Positions 36,038-45,612 of a stretch of 64,000 nt of DNA are shown piece after piece. The stretch comes from Bacillus sp. FJAT-18017 (GTDB lineage: Bacteria > Bacillota > Bacilli > Bacillales > Cytobacillaceae). Position numbers and translations under genes: made by a program. The notes beneath the pieces were generated by a model. It searched no databases and was not told the DNA's origin. It saw only the letters and a list, made by a program, of their open reading frames with translations. The stretch is from positions 3,631,501 to 3,695,500 of the forward strand of contig NZ_CP012602.1 in assembly GCF_001278805.1 (NCBI RefSeq). The letters run 5' to 3'. How positions within the stretch are numbered: position 1 is the first letter of the stretch; every line of letters starts with the position of its first letter.

Positions 36038-36706
36038 TTATCCTCTAATAACAACTTCCCCCTGTTTATCAACGGTTATTACCTTATCCGCCATTCCGAC
36101 AAACAAGCCATTTTCAACAACACCAGGAATCATGTTAATTTTATACTCAAGTTCCTTAACGTTTTCGATTAATCCAAAATCACAATCAAAGATAAAATTA
36201 CCGTTATCCGTTTTGAAAGGAGTTCCGCTACTGGTACGGAGACGAGGCAGCCCGCCGAGAGCCTTAAGATGCTTTTCAGTCAGCTCCATTCCAAATGGCA
36301 CAACCTCCACTGGCAGTTTAAAGGCACCCAGCCTGTTAACCAGCTTGGACGAGTCCGCAACTACAATGAATTCCCTGGCGGCATAGGCAATGACTTTTTC
36401 ACGTAAAAGCGCTCCTCCGCCACCTTTGATCAAATCCAGATTCTCATCGACTTCATCGGCACCATCAATAACTAGATCAAATTCTTCAATCTCCGTAAAA
36501 TCAACGAGAGTGATGCCAACCTCCCGTGCTAATCGTTCAGTCTGTATTGACGTAGGTACGGCTTTAATGGACAAGCCCTCATTAACAAGCTGGCCGAGTT
36601 TTTTTATGGTATAAAAGACAGTCGAGCCCGTTCCAAGCCCGACTATCATTCCATCTTTTACAAACTCTGCCGCTTTTTCTCCAACAATTTTCTTTTCATT
36701 TTCCAA
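36038..36706 (-). CDS. rpiA: Ribose-5-phosphate isomerase A
   Basis: 222 residues with RpiA motifs: VGLGTGSTV near the N terminus (phosphate and sugar binding), DGADEVD (catalytic Asp), and KGGGGALLREK (catalytic Glu/Lys). It converts ribulose-5-phosphate to ribose-5-phosphate in the pentose phosphate pathway. No ATG is available near the expected start: TTG at 36706 has GGAG eight bases before it and is the best choice. It lies 24 bp after a phosphogluconate dehydrogenase gene, which makes the ribulose-5-phosphate. Confidence 0.92.
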   Translation of the reverse strand: MENEKKIVGEKAAEFVKDGMIVGLGTGSTVFYTIKKLGQLVNEGLSIKAVPTSIQTERLAREVGITLVDFTEIEEFDLVIDGADEVDENLDLIKGGGGALLREKVIAYAAREFIVVADSSKLVNRLGAFKLPVEVVPFGMELTEKHLKALGGLPRLRTSSGTPFKTDNGNFIFDCDFGLIENVKELEYKINMIPGVVENGLFVGMADKVITVDKQGEVVIRG

Positions 36707-36730
36707 ATCCACCACTCCAAACAACCAATA

Positions 36731-37627
36731 TTATTTAGCTTTTTCAACAGCATGTCCGCCAAATTCATTCCGAAGGGCAGCTACCACTTTACCGTTAAAC
36801 GTATCGGTTTCCAACGAACGGTAACGGGATAAGAGCGACATCGCAATTACTGGCGTGGCGGTTTTCAAATCCAGTGCCGTTTCCAGCGTCCATTTCGCTT
36901 CACCAGATGAATGCATGACTCCTTTAATGCCTTCAAGCTTTGGATCCTTCGAAAAAGCATGTTCCGTAAGCTCCATTAGCCAGGAGCGGATAACGGACCC
37001 ATTGTTCCAGACCTTGGCCACTTTTTCATAATCAAAATCATATTCACTTTTTTCTAGCACCTCAAATCCTTCGCCAATCGCTGCCATCATACCGTATTCA
37101 ATTCCGTTGTGAATCATTTTCAAAAAATGGCCGCTTCCTGCATTCCCGGCATAAAGATAGCCATCCTTCACGGCTGTATCCTTAAAAATCGGTTCCACCC
37201 GCTCCCACGCTTCGCTGTCGCCGCCTATCATATAGCAAGCCCCATTCCGCGCGCCACTCATTCCACCCGAAGTGCCTACATCTAAAAAAAAGAGACCCTT
37301 TTCCTTTAATTCACCATGTCGGCGGATTGATTCCTTATAATGAGAGTTTCCCGCATCAATGATAATATCCCCCTCTTGCAGCAAAGGCACAACCTCACCT
37401 AAGACAGCATCGACAATGGTATGGGGAACCATGAGCCAGACTATTCTGGGTGTATCCAGAACTTGGACCAAATCCTTAACCGAAGTTTCAGCTTTTGCTC
37501 CATGTTTAGCCAATTCCTCAGTTGCAGCCGGATTTACATCATACGCGGCCACCTTATACTGATGATCTAATAAATTTTGTCCAAGATTAAGCCCCATCTT
37601 CCCCAGCCCAATCAACCCGATTTGCAT
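36731..37627 (-). CDS. gnd: 6-phosphogluconate dehydrogenase, short (NAD-type) form
   Basis: 298 residues with the Rossmann motif GLGKMGLNLGQNL, the DAGNSHYKES substrate loop and GNAGSGHFLKMIHNGIEYG catalytic segment. The length is that of the decarboxylating short family (YqeC/GndA type), rather than the 470-residue Gnd. It oxidises 6-phosphogluconate to ribulose-5-phosphate plus CO2, feeding RpiA encoded 24 bp later. AAGGAGTGAG precedes the ATG. The two genes form a small oxidative pentose phosphate operon. Confidence 0.92.
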   Translation of the reverse strand: MQIGLIGLGKMGLNLGQNLLDHQYKVAAYDVNPAATEELAKHGAKAETSVKDLVQVLDTPRIVWLMVPHTIVDAVLGEVVPLLQEGDIIIDAGNSHYKESIRRHGELKEKGLFFLDVGTSGGMSGARNGACYMIGGDSEAWERVEPIFKDTAVKDGYLYAGNAGSGHFLKMIHNGIEYGMMAAIGEGFEVLEKSEYDFDYEKVAKVWNNGSVIRSWLMELTEHAFSKDPKLEGIKGVMHSSGEAKWTLETALDLKTATPVIAMSLLSRYRSLETDTFNGKVVAALRNEFGGHAVEKAK

Positions 37628-37734
37628 TAGTACTCACTCCTTGTCCCTTATTTATACTATCCTCTTTTCCCATATCTACGATGTTTTCAACAGGAAGCTG
37701 AGAATTACCTGATTTATCCATAATTAATCCAAAT

Positions 37735-37758
37735 GAAAAAGCACCCTGTGTGGATGCC
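37735..37758 (-). terminator. Terminator of the BsuPI-type lipoprotein gene
   Basis: GGCATCC/GGGTGC stem (one G-U) with five T after it on the minus strand. Confidence 0.6.
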
Positions 37759-37773
37759 CTGAGTCATTAATCA

Positions 37774-38238
37774 CTATTTTACGATAAAGTTTGTGGTTGT
37801 TTTGTATTTTGGCCCGCCCTTTGGTGTCATCCAGACAGTCAGTGTATATTCGCCTTTATCTAAGTTCATGTTATGGAGGTTAATTTCGTAAGCTAATGTG
37901 CTGCCCGGTGCGAGTGTTTCTTTTCCCAATGCCTGTAAAAATGATGCCACACTTGAAAACAGCAGCAGCTCGTTTCCACTCTTGTCCTTTACCGAATAAT
38001 CATATCTCTGCGAGCTCGTGAAATCGTAGCTAACTGCTTGCTCTGTCTGGTTTTTTACTTCATATTGAAAAGTTAGCGGGGCCTTTTCCGTAAGAGTTGC
38101 ATCTACTTCGTTTGCCACAATCGCTTTCCCTCCTCCTCCGTTTACAGTCTGTGCAGGCTTATCCTTTGGTGCAGAGTCGTCCGTGCCACAACCAGCAAGC
38201 AATATGCCCATAAGTATACTTAACATGAATTTCTTCAT
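37774..38238 (-). CDS. BsuPI-domain lipoprotein (proteinase-inhibitor-like)
   Basis: 154 residues: a lipoprotein signal with lipobox LLAGC, a short polar linker with a glycine run, then a beta-sandwich domain with EKAPLTFQYEVKNQTEQAV and GEYTLTVWMTPK, matching the BsuPI family of intracellular proteinase inhibitors. The ATG at 38238 has AAGAGGTGG before it. It lies divergent from a secreted subtilisin, so it may protect the cell surface from the protease or use the same fold for something else. Inhibition is not shown by sequence. Confidence 0.75.
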   Translation of the reverse strand: MKKFMLSILMGILLAGCGTDDSAPKDKPAQTVNGGGGKAIVANEVDATLTEKAPLTFQYEVKNQTEQAVSYDFTSSQRYDYSVKDKSGNELLLFSSVASFLQALGKETLAPGSTLAYEINLHNMNLDKGEYTLTVWMTPKGGPKYKTTTNFIVK

Positions 38239-38658
38239 TCGTTCCACCTCTTGCTGCAGATTTCGATTCATCTTATTAGTCGTAAAAGACACTCTTTTCG
38301 TTTCTGGAAGTTGGTGGGAGTATTAAAAGTTTATCGGCAACTCACTTCCATCTGATGTTTCTCAAACAATAACTTGTTTTTCCTTTCCGACCGATAGGGA
38401 AACATTTTGCAAAATCCGACCTAACTTGGAAAGGATCTAATCATTATCCAACCATTTTTCCGTATGACGACTTAAATTCTTTCTAAATCTTTCAGCTTAT
38501 TTTCAAGGGGGACTATTCTCCTCTTTTCAACTTTCTCGGTACTTTCCAGGATTGATGACCTATATTCTTCAAAAAACAAACTCTCACTTTTTGTTAATGA
38601 TAGATAGAAAGACTTATTTATTTGATTGTATATTGACAGAAAGCCATTTTTGTTAAAA
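38239..38658. other. Long upstream region of the subtilisin gene
   Basis: About 420 bp of AT-rich DNA with no supported gene. It probably carries regulatory sites for the divergent lipoprotein and protease, but I can name none with confidence. Confidence 0.4.
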
Positions 38659-38686
38659 TTGTTATCTTAATTATTTTGAATATAAT
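38659..38686 (+). promoter_or_regulatory. Likely promoter of the subtilisin gene
   Basis: TTGTTA, 16-bp spacer, TATAAT (38681-38686), 31 bp before the TTG start. A TTGACA slightly upstream has no -10 at proper spacing. Confidence 0.55.
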
Positions 38687-38716
38687 GAAAATTAAGACAT
38701 AATAGGAGGGATTTTA

Positions 38717-40066
38717 TTGAAAAGAAAATTTTTAGCAGGGGCACTCTCAGTAGCTTTAGGTGCATCGATTGCTTTTAGCGGAGCACCTTCTTATAGCAAA
38801 GCTGATGCTGCACAAAACAAGTACATAGTCCTATTTAAGGAACAATCCAACTTGCCGGCTGGATATTCGAATACAATCGCAAAAGCTGGCGGAAAAATCG
38901 AGTCAAAATTGGACAAGCTAGGTGCTGTTGAGGTTGTCTCAGATAATCCAAATTTCCTAAACGAGATAAAGAAATCCTCAGCTGTCCAGGATGCAGGCGT
39001 ACAAAACATTGTGTATCCTGAACAAACCATTGATGCAGAAGCCCTATCGCTAACCGAAGCAGGCGAAGCTGCCGACTTATATCAAAGCCTTCAATGGGAT
39101 ATCCAGCAGGTAACAAATAATGGGGCCTCCTGGAATCTGCCAGGTGGAACAGGTAAGTCCGTTGATGACAAAGACATTGTTGTTGCTGTTGTCGATACCG
39201 GCATTGATTATACCCATCCGGACCTTAAGAACAACTATGCATACGGGAAATCATTCGTTCCGGGTTACCCTGATGCAATGGATCAAAATAGCCATGGTAC
39301 GCATGTAGCCGGTGCAATCGCTGCAAACGGCCGAACCATGGGAGTTGGCCCAGAACTGAAAGTTGCTGCATACCGTGTATTCGGACCAACTGGCGGCGCG
39401 GAAACCTCCCATATCGCTGAAGCACTTTTGACAGCTGCAGATGATAACGTTGACGTAGTTAACATGTCCCTCGGCGGCTATGACTGGTTCCAAAACCCTG
39501 ATTATGCCACGAAAGACATTGTTGCTGACGTCCGACTGTTCGACCGCGCTATCCAGTACGCAATCAACAAAGGTGTAACTGTCGTTGGCTCTGCTGGAAA
39601 TAATGCCATTGATATCAGCAGTCCTGGAAAATTGTCCGGAGACGATAATGGAGCTACTCACCGCAGTCCAAGCAGCCAGACGATGATTCGCGTTTCTGCT
39701 GGCGGTGCACTGAAGAACCTTGCTTACTACTCCAACTATGGTGTCGGCAAAATTGATGTTATGGCACCTGGCGGAGACCTCGGTCCTAACTATGACCCTG
39801 TTACAAAAACAGGAAGAGATAATAGTTATCTTGCGCTTGCAACAATTCCTGGGGGAGGGTATGGATATAAAGCCGGAACTTCCATGGCAGCTCCTAAAGT
39901 TGCCGGCCTCGCTGGCGTCATCATTGCCCAGCACGGCAAGGACGCCCTTAAGCCAGCACAGGTCAAAGCCATCATTCAGCAATCTGCTGAAGATGTCTTT
40001 AAACCAGGCTACGACGAAAACTCCGGCTTCGGCTTGATTAACGCAGTCAATGCTTTAAACCGATAA
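38717..40066 (+). CDS. Secreted subtilisin-family serine protease (S8)
   Basis: 449 residues: a Sec signal peptide (residues 1-32, cut near ADA), an I9-type propeptide (about 33-105), and a catalytic domain with Asp in VVDTGIDYTHPD, His in NSHGTHVAG and Ser in GTSMAAPKVAG, plus an NNA oxyanion Asn. The TTG start is six bases after AGGAGGG. The gap between the Asp and His blocks is short, and the Asn-rich insert after the His block resembles extracellular subtilases rather than the intracellular ISP type. Substrate is extracellular protein. Confidence 0.93.
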   Translation: MKRKFLAGALSVALGASIAFSGAPSYSKADAAQNKYIVLFKEQSNLPAGYSNTIAKAGGKIESKLDKLGAVEVVSDNPNFLNEIKKSSAVQDAGVQNIVYPEQTIDAEALSLTEAGEAADLYQSLQWDIQQVTNNGASWNLPGGTGKSVDDKDIVVAVVDTGIDYTHPDLKNNYAYGKSFVPGYPDAMDQNSHGTHVAGAIAANGRTMGVGPELKVAAYRVFGPTGGAETSHIAEALLTAADDNVDVVNMSLGGYDWFQNPDYATKDIVADVRLFDRAIQYAINKGVTVVGSAGNNAIDISSPGKLSGDDNGATHRSPSSQTMIRVSAGGALKNLAYYSNYGVGKIDVMAPGGDLGPNYDPVTKTGRDNSYLALATIPGGGYGYKAGTSMAAPKVAGLAGVIIAQHGKDALKPAQVKAIIQQSAEDVFKPGYDENSGFGLINAVNALNR

Positions 40067-40074
40067 TAGGAAGA

Positions 40075-40108
40075 GAAGCGAAGGTCAAATGTCCTTCGCT
40101 TCTTTTTT
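40075..40108 (+). terminator. Terminator of the subtilisin gene
   Basis: GAAGCGAAGG pairs perfectly with CCTTCGCTTC over an 8-base loop, then six T. Confidence 0.93.
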
Positions 40109-40118
40109 AATAAGAAAT

Positions 40119-40610
40119 TTATATGGTTGTTAGCCTGGAATAATAAAATTTTGCGTCCTTCAAAGCATGGCTTAAATCCATTAATGCATCAAAGGCTAGA
40201 AAAAATCCAATTACTCCCAACATTACAACAACAATTAATGGACCGCTCTCCTTAAGCCATTTCTTGTTTTTCCAGTAAAAATAAAACGATAGTAGAACAA
40301 CTAGCGTAAAATAGGATGTCCAGATAACTAATTCTCCAAAAAACAATTCTCCATCATTTACAGCTTTCATGAATTTATCTAATTCACCTTTATTATCACT
40401 ACTTTCTTCAAAAGAGGTTCTTTCTCCTTTGTAGCCAACCTTCCAAAAGAAAGCGTCCCCCTCTTTTTCAATCGTGTACTCATAATTCATGACGCTGCCT
40501 TCATTTACTATGCCTGAAAAATCCCCTGACTCTTTTTCTTCTTGAGTGCACGCGGATAATAATAGAGCGAAAAATAGAGCAATAAGTGCAAGCTTTCTAA
40601 TTAGAATCAC
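40119..40610 (-). CDS. Small lipoprotein with two C-terminal membrane helices
   Basis: About 163 residues: lipobox LLLSAC, a short soluble part (about 22-90) and two helices (about 92-115 and 125-145). I do not recognise a family. The start is odd: GTG at 40610 is itself part of the best ribosome site, GGAGTGA, which is five bases before an ATT at 40601. ATT starts are very rare. The longer frame would overlap the amidase gene. Confidence 0.55.
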   Translation of the reverse strand: MILIRKLALIALFFALLLSACTQEEKESGDFSGIVNEGSVMNYEYTIEKEGDAFFWKVGYKGERTSFEESSDNKGELDKFMKAVNDGELFFGELVIWTSYFTLVVLLSFYFYWKNKKWLKESGPLIVVVMLGVIGFFLAFDALMDLSHALKDAKFYYSRLTTI

Positions 40611-40647
40611 TCCATATCTTTTTTTAAAAAACCACAATCTTTTACGA

Positions 40648-42135
40648 TTATAATCGCAATGCTTTAGTCCAAAGTGTTGATTGTTCCAGCTCTCCGGCAA
40701 TTCGGAATAGCAAATCCTCTCTTCCTCGCGAGGCGATAAACTGAACTCCGCATGGCAGCCCCTCTGCAGTCAGATGCATCGGTAAAGACATGGCAGGCTG
40801 TCCGGTCAAGTTGGCTAACTGCGTAAAAGGGGTGCGTGCCAGGTTTTGTTCAGCAATTTGGTCAACAATTCCTGCCTTTTTCAACAGACCGCCGAAACCT
40901 GCACGCCCGACAAAGTTCATCGCCATTTTTTCAAAGGAGCCTGGTGCGAGCTCACCGATTTTCGCAGGCGGTAACGCTGTTGTCGGTGTAATATAGAAAT
41001 CATATGTATCATGGAATGCCTCCATTTGGTAGGCGGCTTTGTCCCATTCCCTTAGAGCTAAAACAAACTCTTCAGCACTTGTTGCTTTTCCCAGCAGCCC
41101 TAAAACCCAGGTAGCCGGTTCTACATCATTGAAATGCGCCTTTCTGCCAAGCACTTCCTCTAAAGAACGAAGCGCTGCGGCAACTTCGCCAAAATACATA
41201 GTCATATAGCTGTTTGCCAAGCTTTTTCCATCAACAGGTGCGTCAACTTCTTCTACCTTATGCCCCATTTCCTCAAGCAGCTGAACCGTTTTAAAAACCG
41301 CTTCCTTACATTCCTGATCAACCTTTGTACCAAGGGGAGATTGAGTTGAAAACGCAAATCGCATTCCTTTTTCCGGTTGTCTCGACGCCTGCTCCAAATA
41401 AGAACCTTTAAAAGGCGGTGCCATATATGCGGCGGTTTTGTCCTGAACCACAAGTGCATCAAGCATCGCGGCACTGTCCCTTACAGACCGGCACAGGATA
41501 TGATCGACCGATGCTCCCTGCCAGTTCCGTCCTACACCGGGCCCAACCGGAGTCCGCCCACGAGTCGGCTTCAGTCCGAATAATCCACAGTAAGCTGCCG
41601 GTATCCTGATCGAACCGCCTCCATCATTAGCGCCTGCAATCGGCACCATCCCAGAAGCAACAGCCGCAGCCGAACCACCACTCGACCCGCCTGTTGTATG
41701 GTTATGATTCCAGGGATTGAGTGTAGGGCCATAGAAGACCGGTTCGGTAATACCCATCAAAGCAAATTCAGGAACATTGGTCTGACCTAGAAAAATTGCC
41801 CCTGTCTTCCGGACCTGACGGACATAGTTCGAATCCTTTTTGGCCCGATAGCCTTGCATCGACTTGGAACCCCAGGTAATCGGCTCGCCTTCAATTTCCT
41901 GAGTTATATCCTTCAACAGCATCGGCACACCAGAAAACGGACCTTCCGAGACGGTTTCCCTCACAGTTTGCCTTGCTTTTTCATACATTTTGTTGATGAC
42001 CGCATTCAGCTTAGGATTCAATTTTTCCACCCTATCGATTGCTGCTTCAATCACTTCATCCGGCCGGACTTCTTTCTTTTTAACAAGCTCCGCCAGGCCT
42101 AAGCCATCAAATTCACTATATTCTTTAAAGGCCAT
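40648..42135 (-). CDS. Amidase-signature family amidase
   Basis: 495 residues with the Ser-cisSer-Lys triad of the amidase signature family: Lys in LLKDI (about 77), the cis-Ser in [14 protein letters not shown] and the nucleophile Ser in DGGGSIRIP. It is not GatA, since the typical GatA opening and C-terminal motifs are missing and no gatB or gatC is nearby; it is like enantioselective amidases or 6-aminohexanoate-cyclic-dimer hydrolases. The ATG at 42135 follows GGGGGAG. Substrate unknown. Confidence 0.88.
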   Translation of the reverse strand: MAFKEYSEFDGLGLAELVKKKEVRPDEVIEAAIDRVEKLNPKLNAVINKMYEKARQTVRETVSEGPFSGVPMLLKDITQEIEGEPITWGSKSMQGYRAKKDSNYVRQVRKTGAIFLGQTNVPEFALMGITEPVFYGPTLNPWNHNHTTGGSSGGSAAAVASGMVPIAGANDGGGSIRIPAAYCGLFGLKPTRGRTPVGPGVGRNWQGASVDHILCRSVRDSAAMLDALVVQDKTAAYMAPPFKGSYLEQASRQPEKGMRFAFSTQSPLGTKVDQECKEAVFKTVQLLEEMGHKVEEVDAPVDGKSLANSYMTMYFGEVAAALRSLEEVLGRKAHFNDVEPATWVLGLLGKATSAEEFVLALREWDKAAYQMEAFHDTYDFYITPTTALPPAKIGELAPGSFEKMAMNFVGRAGFGGLLKKAGIVDQIAEQNLARTPFTQLANLTGQPAMSLPMHLTAEGLPCGVQFIASRGREDLLFRIAGELEQSTLWTKALRL

Positions 42136-42300
42136 CCCTACTCCCCCAGTCCGCATTCTCTCCTGTTATAATTCTCCAGTGGCTGCCACTATCCTTTAAC
42201 GGTCTCTCACATTTAGGAAAATTCATCACTCCTGGTCTAAATTCTTTTTTCAATCAATATTGTATGAATGAATATATTCCACAGGAAAAGGTGAGGCAAA

Positions 42301-42525
42301 ATGGTTGTCGTTCATTATTATGATAATAAAAACCGGATCCTGACCAGGTACCTCGATCATGCCCCTACCGAAGGATCAGATGTAAGGATTAAAGGCCGCT
42401 CCGGAAAAGTCAAAAAAGTCCAGACGGAGGACAATCACATCTATAACGTGCAAGTCGAGCTGCAAGCAGTCGCGAAAAACAAACAAGTGGGCGCCGCTCT
42501 GCCTCAGAGTAAGAAAAGAAGATAA
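42301..42525 (+). CDS. Conserved-looking small basic protein, 74 residues
   Basis: A good ribosome site (AAGGTGAGG), a terminator five bases after the stop and a regular beta-rich pattern (VVVHYYD, VRIKGRSGKVKKV, NVQVELQAV) show a real gene. The basic C terminus (QSKKRR) could bind RNA or acid polymers. I do not recognise the family. Confidence 0.65.
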   Translation: MVVVHYYDNKNRILTRYLDHAPTEGSDVRIKGRSGKVKKVQTEDNHIYNVQVELQAVAKNKQVGAALPQSKKRR

Positions 42526-42529
42526 AAAT

Positions 42530-42562
42530 ACAGTCCAATTCAATTGCGAATTGGACTGTTTC
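42530..42562 (+). terminator. Terminator after the 74-residue gene
   Basis: ACAGTCCAATTC pairs perfectly with GAATTGGACTGT over 6 bases; the T run is short (TT-C-ATT). Confidence 0.75.
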
Positions 42563-42687
42563 ATTAGGGGTTTAATGGATATTCTTCTTCAAAGGTCGAA
42601 CTATTAAACTATTGGAACTCTTTATAAGATTAAACTCATTCATAGCTTAGACATTAATCTGTTTGAAAACATACGAAGACCAAACCT

Positions 42688-43062
42688 TTAGTAGTTTTCA
42701 AGCTCCTCCTCTAAATCTTTTAACAACCTGTCAGTTTCCATCATGACAGAGTCTTTATTGTTCCAAAAAACGGATACCTTGAGGCCATCTCTTTTCATAC
42801 CAGGGATCCATTTAGATAAAAAATATTCTAAATCGATTTTTTTAGGCTGATAATGACTCCACTCCTTAATACTGCTCAATTCAGCAAATTCTCTTTTAGG
42901 CCAGAAAGGAATTAGTTTATTCCCCTTATCATCTTCACTTATGGCCCACCTGCCATCGTATAGCCCCCATAATTCTTCATAGTCCGCAACCTTCTTAATA
43001 AAATACTCGTATCTTTTCTGTGCAGGAAGACTAAACACAGTTTCTATTTCTTTTTTATGCAT
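42688..43062 (-). CDS. DUF2750 protein
   Basis: 124 residues with the DUF2750 pattern: RYEYFIKKVADYEELWGLYD, IPFWPKREFAEL and PKKIDLEYFLSKWIPGM. Family members are small cytosolic proteins of unknown role, sometimes grouped with SUKH-type immunity-like folds. The ATG at 43062 follows a GAGGTGAGGAG stretch. It is monocistronic; no toxin gene is seen beside it. Confidence 0.82.
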   Translation of the reverse strand: MHKKEIETVFSLPAQKRYEYFIKKVADYEELWGLYDGRWAISEDDKGNKLIPFWPKREFAELSSIKEWSHYQPKKIDLEYFLSKWIPGMKRDGLKVSVFWNNKDSVMMETDRLLKDLEEELENY

Positions 43063-43276
43063 GGCTCCACTCCTCACCTCAAATACTTCTAGTTACCTTT
43101 AGGATAAATATTGAACTTCAACTAGATTGTTCTTCAAAAAAGCCTTTAGTTTTGGTTGTGATTTTACATTTTTCACTCTTCTTTATAACTTATATTCTAT
43201 TTTTTCTAACAGCGATATAACAGCCGAATAGACAAATTTGGATAGACATTACCTATTTGCTAAAACTTTGATTATC
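43063..43276. other. AT-rich intergenic stretch
   Basis: Contains the promoter region of the DUF2750 gene and, at its left end on the minus strand, leads to the VWA terminator. Nothing else visible. Confidence 0.4.
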
Positions 43277-43312
43277 AAAAAACGGCTTCCAATTGATAAA
43301 CAATTGAAAGCC
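43277..43312 (-). terminator. Terminator of the VWA lipoprotein gene
   Basis: GGCTTTCAATTG pairs with CAATTGGAAGCC over a 5-base loop, then TTTTTT on the minus strand. Confidence 0.85.
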
Positions 43313-43388
43313 ATTTACTATTACATATTGAATAAATCGATGAAATCGGAGTCCGTTACCAAGTACGTGCCTTCTACAATTTGAAACA

Positions 43389-44810
43389 CTATAATCCAAC
43401 CTGTTTCTCTATCGCATCAAGCTTTTTGGATAATTCATCCGATGTGGTTTTAATTTCATCCGACTTTTTCGTACTCAAGTCGCCCATATAGGTTTGGATT
43501 TTATCATTACGGTCATTTAATACCTGAGTAATAGCATTCTGCATCATAGGATCAATCAGGCCTTCCTCCTCAAGCCGCTGTCTCGCAGTTCGCAGCCTTT
43601 CATCTTCGTTTCTGAAGAGGGTAAAGTATTTCGACTTCAAATCTCGTACTGCATTTTGATGGTCAAGTGTCGTCCAGACATTATCGGCGAAGCGATGGAT
43701 CGCCCACCATCTCCATGTATTGATGCTGACTGCTTCTTTCCAGACATCCTTGATTTCAGCGAGTTGCTGCTTCGTCTTAACAGAGGAGTATTCCCCATTC
43801 CCAGCCTCAGCTACCTGCTTAAGCTGTTTATCTGCCTCGGAATCAACGTCAAAGCCAATAATATTGATTTTTACATTCGTATTGTCTTCGACCGCTTTCT
43901 TCGCTGCTGCTACTGGATCACCGTCACACGTCTCAATCCCATCACTCACAACATAGATGAAATTCTCAGTGTTTTCGTCCTTTTCCTTGGATAACTGTTC
44001 ATTTGCGAGGGCAATGCTTGAGGCTAACGGAGTCCAGCCCATCGCATTGAATTTTTTCAAGGAATTCTCGAATTCTGCCCCTTCATATGCTTTTAATGGA
44101 TACATCGTTTCCACTGCTGAACAGGACTTTTGCTTATCCGCATCGCTTCCTGTACCCTTATGTCCAAAGGCAATCAAGGATACGTTTACGTTTTCCGGAA
44201 GCTCTTTTGCCAAGTCTTCAATGCTTTTTTTGGCTAGTGCCATCTTGGCCTCGCCGCCGACTTTCGCTTTCATGCTGCCACTGGAATCAATGACCAGTAC
44301 AACATTCACCTTCTTATTCGATTCCTGGGTGACTTCATCCATGCTGATGTCCTGAAGCAGGCGGCCATCTGGTAGACGAAGTTCTTCATAAACAACCTCA
44401 TAGTTTTCAATTTCCTTCGCTACATCCTTGTAGCTGGTCCGAAGTGCTGTGGTAATCGATTCAGCCCACTTGTTTTCATCCCACTTTTTAGTTTTCTTTT
44501 CGCTAATTTCTTCAACATATGCATCAATCGCATCTTTAGTTGCTTGCTCATAGGCTGCCTTGTCTTCGGAAAATTCCTTGCCTTCTATGTATTTCTGATA
44601 TAAATCGCCTTTGTCTTGCTGTATGTATTCCTCGGGACTTGTGGCTGGCAGCTTGGCTTCACCGATTGCCGAAGCCGGTTTTTCCATGACAATATCTTCG
44701 CCTTTTGTTGCTTGTTTCGGTGTGTCGGCAATGCTTTTATCACTATCTTGGCACCCGCTCAATAACACAATTAAGAAAAATAATCCTATTACCCCTTTGT
44801 TCAGTTTCAT
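43389..44810 (-). CDS. VWA-domain lipoprotein
   Basis: 473 residues: lipobox LLSGC (Cys near 20), a charged helical region (about 60-165), then a von Willebrand A domain with a complete metal-ion site, DSSGS, the Thr in MGWTPLASS and Asp in SDGIETC. The last 130 residues are helical and rich in Lys/Glu, ending in a coiled coil. It is displayed on the outer membrane face, where VWA domains bind proteins through a metal ion. The ATG at 44810 is preceded by AAAGGAA. The role is unknown; YwmD-type B. subtilis lipoproteins are shorter. Confidence 0.82.
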   Translation of the reverse strand: MKLNKGVIGLFFLIVLLSGCQDSDKSIADTPKQATKGEDIVMEKPASAIGEAKLPATSPEEYIQQDKGDLYQKYIEGKEFSEDKAAYEQATKDAIDAYVEEISEKKTKKWDENKWAESITTALRTSYKDVAKEIENYEVVYEELRLPDGRLLQDISMDEVTQESNKKVNVVLVIDSSGSMKAKVGGEAKMALAKKSIEDLAKELPENVNVSLIAFGHKGTGSDADKQKSCSAVETMYPLKAYEGAEFENSLKKFNAMGWTPLASSIALANEQLSKEKDENTENFIYVVSDGIETCDGDPVAAAKKAVEDNTNVKINIIGFDVDSEADKQLKQVAEAGNGEYSSVKTKQQLAEIKDVWKEAVSINTWRWWAIHRFADNVWTTLDHQNAVRDLKSKYFTLFRNEDERLRTARQRLEEEGLIDPMMQNAITQVLNDRNDKIQTYMGDLSTKKSDEIKTTSDELSKKLDAIEKQVGL

Positions 44811-45099
44811 AATAATTCCTTTCCCCTTTGAAATTTTGTGAAGGCATCCTTCCTGGGTTGTTTTATTAGAAGGATTTTCCAGCACTGAATTTGCTTTACC
44901 CTATTTTAACTTAAATAAACCTGTTTAGGTTGCAAAATCCCCCTATTTTCGTTATGTGGAAGTGAAAAGATTAGCCAATACCAAATCAAGCTTAATAATG
45001 TAGTGGTTCTCTTTTTCTAGACGAATCTCACTGTTACAATCCCAGTTTCGTCTAGTAAATCATTATTCTTCGCTTTCCCAACCATATGGAAAGGCAGAC
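44811..45099. other. Gene-free stretch with a 9-bp inverted repeat
   Basis: CTAGACGAA at 45017-45025 returns inverted at 45047-45055 (TTCGTCTAG), 21 bp apart. It holds the VWA gene promoter; nothing else is recognisable. Confidence 0.45.
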
Positions 45100-45128
45100 A
45101 AAAAAAGAGACCGTTCAGGGACAGCCTC
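45100..45128 (-). terminator. Terminator of the truncated haemoglobin gene
   Basis: GAGGCTG/CGGTCTC stem with two G-U pairs, then seven T on the minus strand. Confidence 0.6.
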
Positions 45129-45165
45129 GTTCACTCTCAGTTTACCGCTATTTAGTTATCCTCTT

Positions 45166-45528
45166 CTATTTATAGATAATATCCTCACGAAGGGATTCTA
45201 CCCGGGTTAGCGCCTCATCAATATCCCCTTCATTAACACCAAAGTGGCGCAATGCCTGATGAAGATGTTTTGTTATTGTATCAAAATGGATTGGCTGAAG
45301 GTCCATACCTTCGTGAGCCTTTTCCATCGCCTGTCCGGAATAGTTATTTGGTCCTCCTACCGCGAAACTAATGAATTTCGTCTGGTGTCTTCGCTGCTTT
45401 TCCATATCCGTGTTCTCAAAAAACTGGTTCACCGTTTCATCCTTCAAGACCAACTCATTATAAAAATAATCAACAACCTTCCCAATACCTTCCTCACCGC
45501 CAAGCCGATCATACAAACTCTTCTCCAT
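45166..45528 (-). CDS. Group 1 truncated haemoglobin
   Basis: 120 residues with the group I pattern: LYDRLGGEEGI (A helix), FFENTDMEKQRRHQTKFISFAVGGP (B-E region with Tyr/Gln pocket residues) and the proximal His in ALRHFGV. These proteins bind O2 or NO; in Bacillus-group bacteria they are linked to low oxygen or nitrosative stress. The ATG at 45528 follows AAAGGGG. It is divergent from the DUF438/hemerythrin gene, another diiron-type O2/NO-sensing candidate. Confidence 0.9.
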   Translation of the reverse strand: MEKSLYDRLGGEEGIGKVVDYFYNELVLKDETVNQFFENTDMEKQRRHQTKFISFAVGGPNNYSGQAMEKAHEGMDLQPIHFDTITKHLHQALRHFGVNEGDIDEALTRVESLREDIIYK

Positions 45529-45612
45529 CAAAACAACCCCTTTCAAAGAATACACCTTCTATTTTCCCTAACCTCTACCAAATAATCCCGAAAACTAAAA
45601 ACCCACCCCCAT

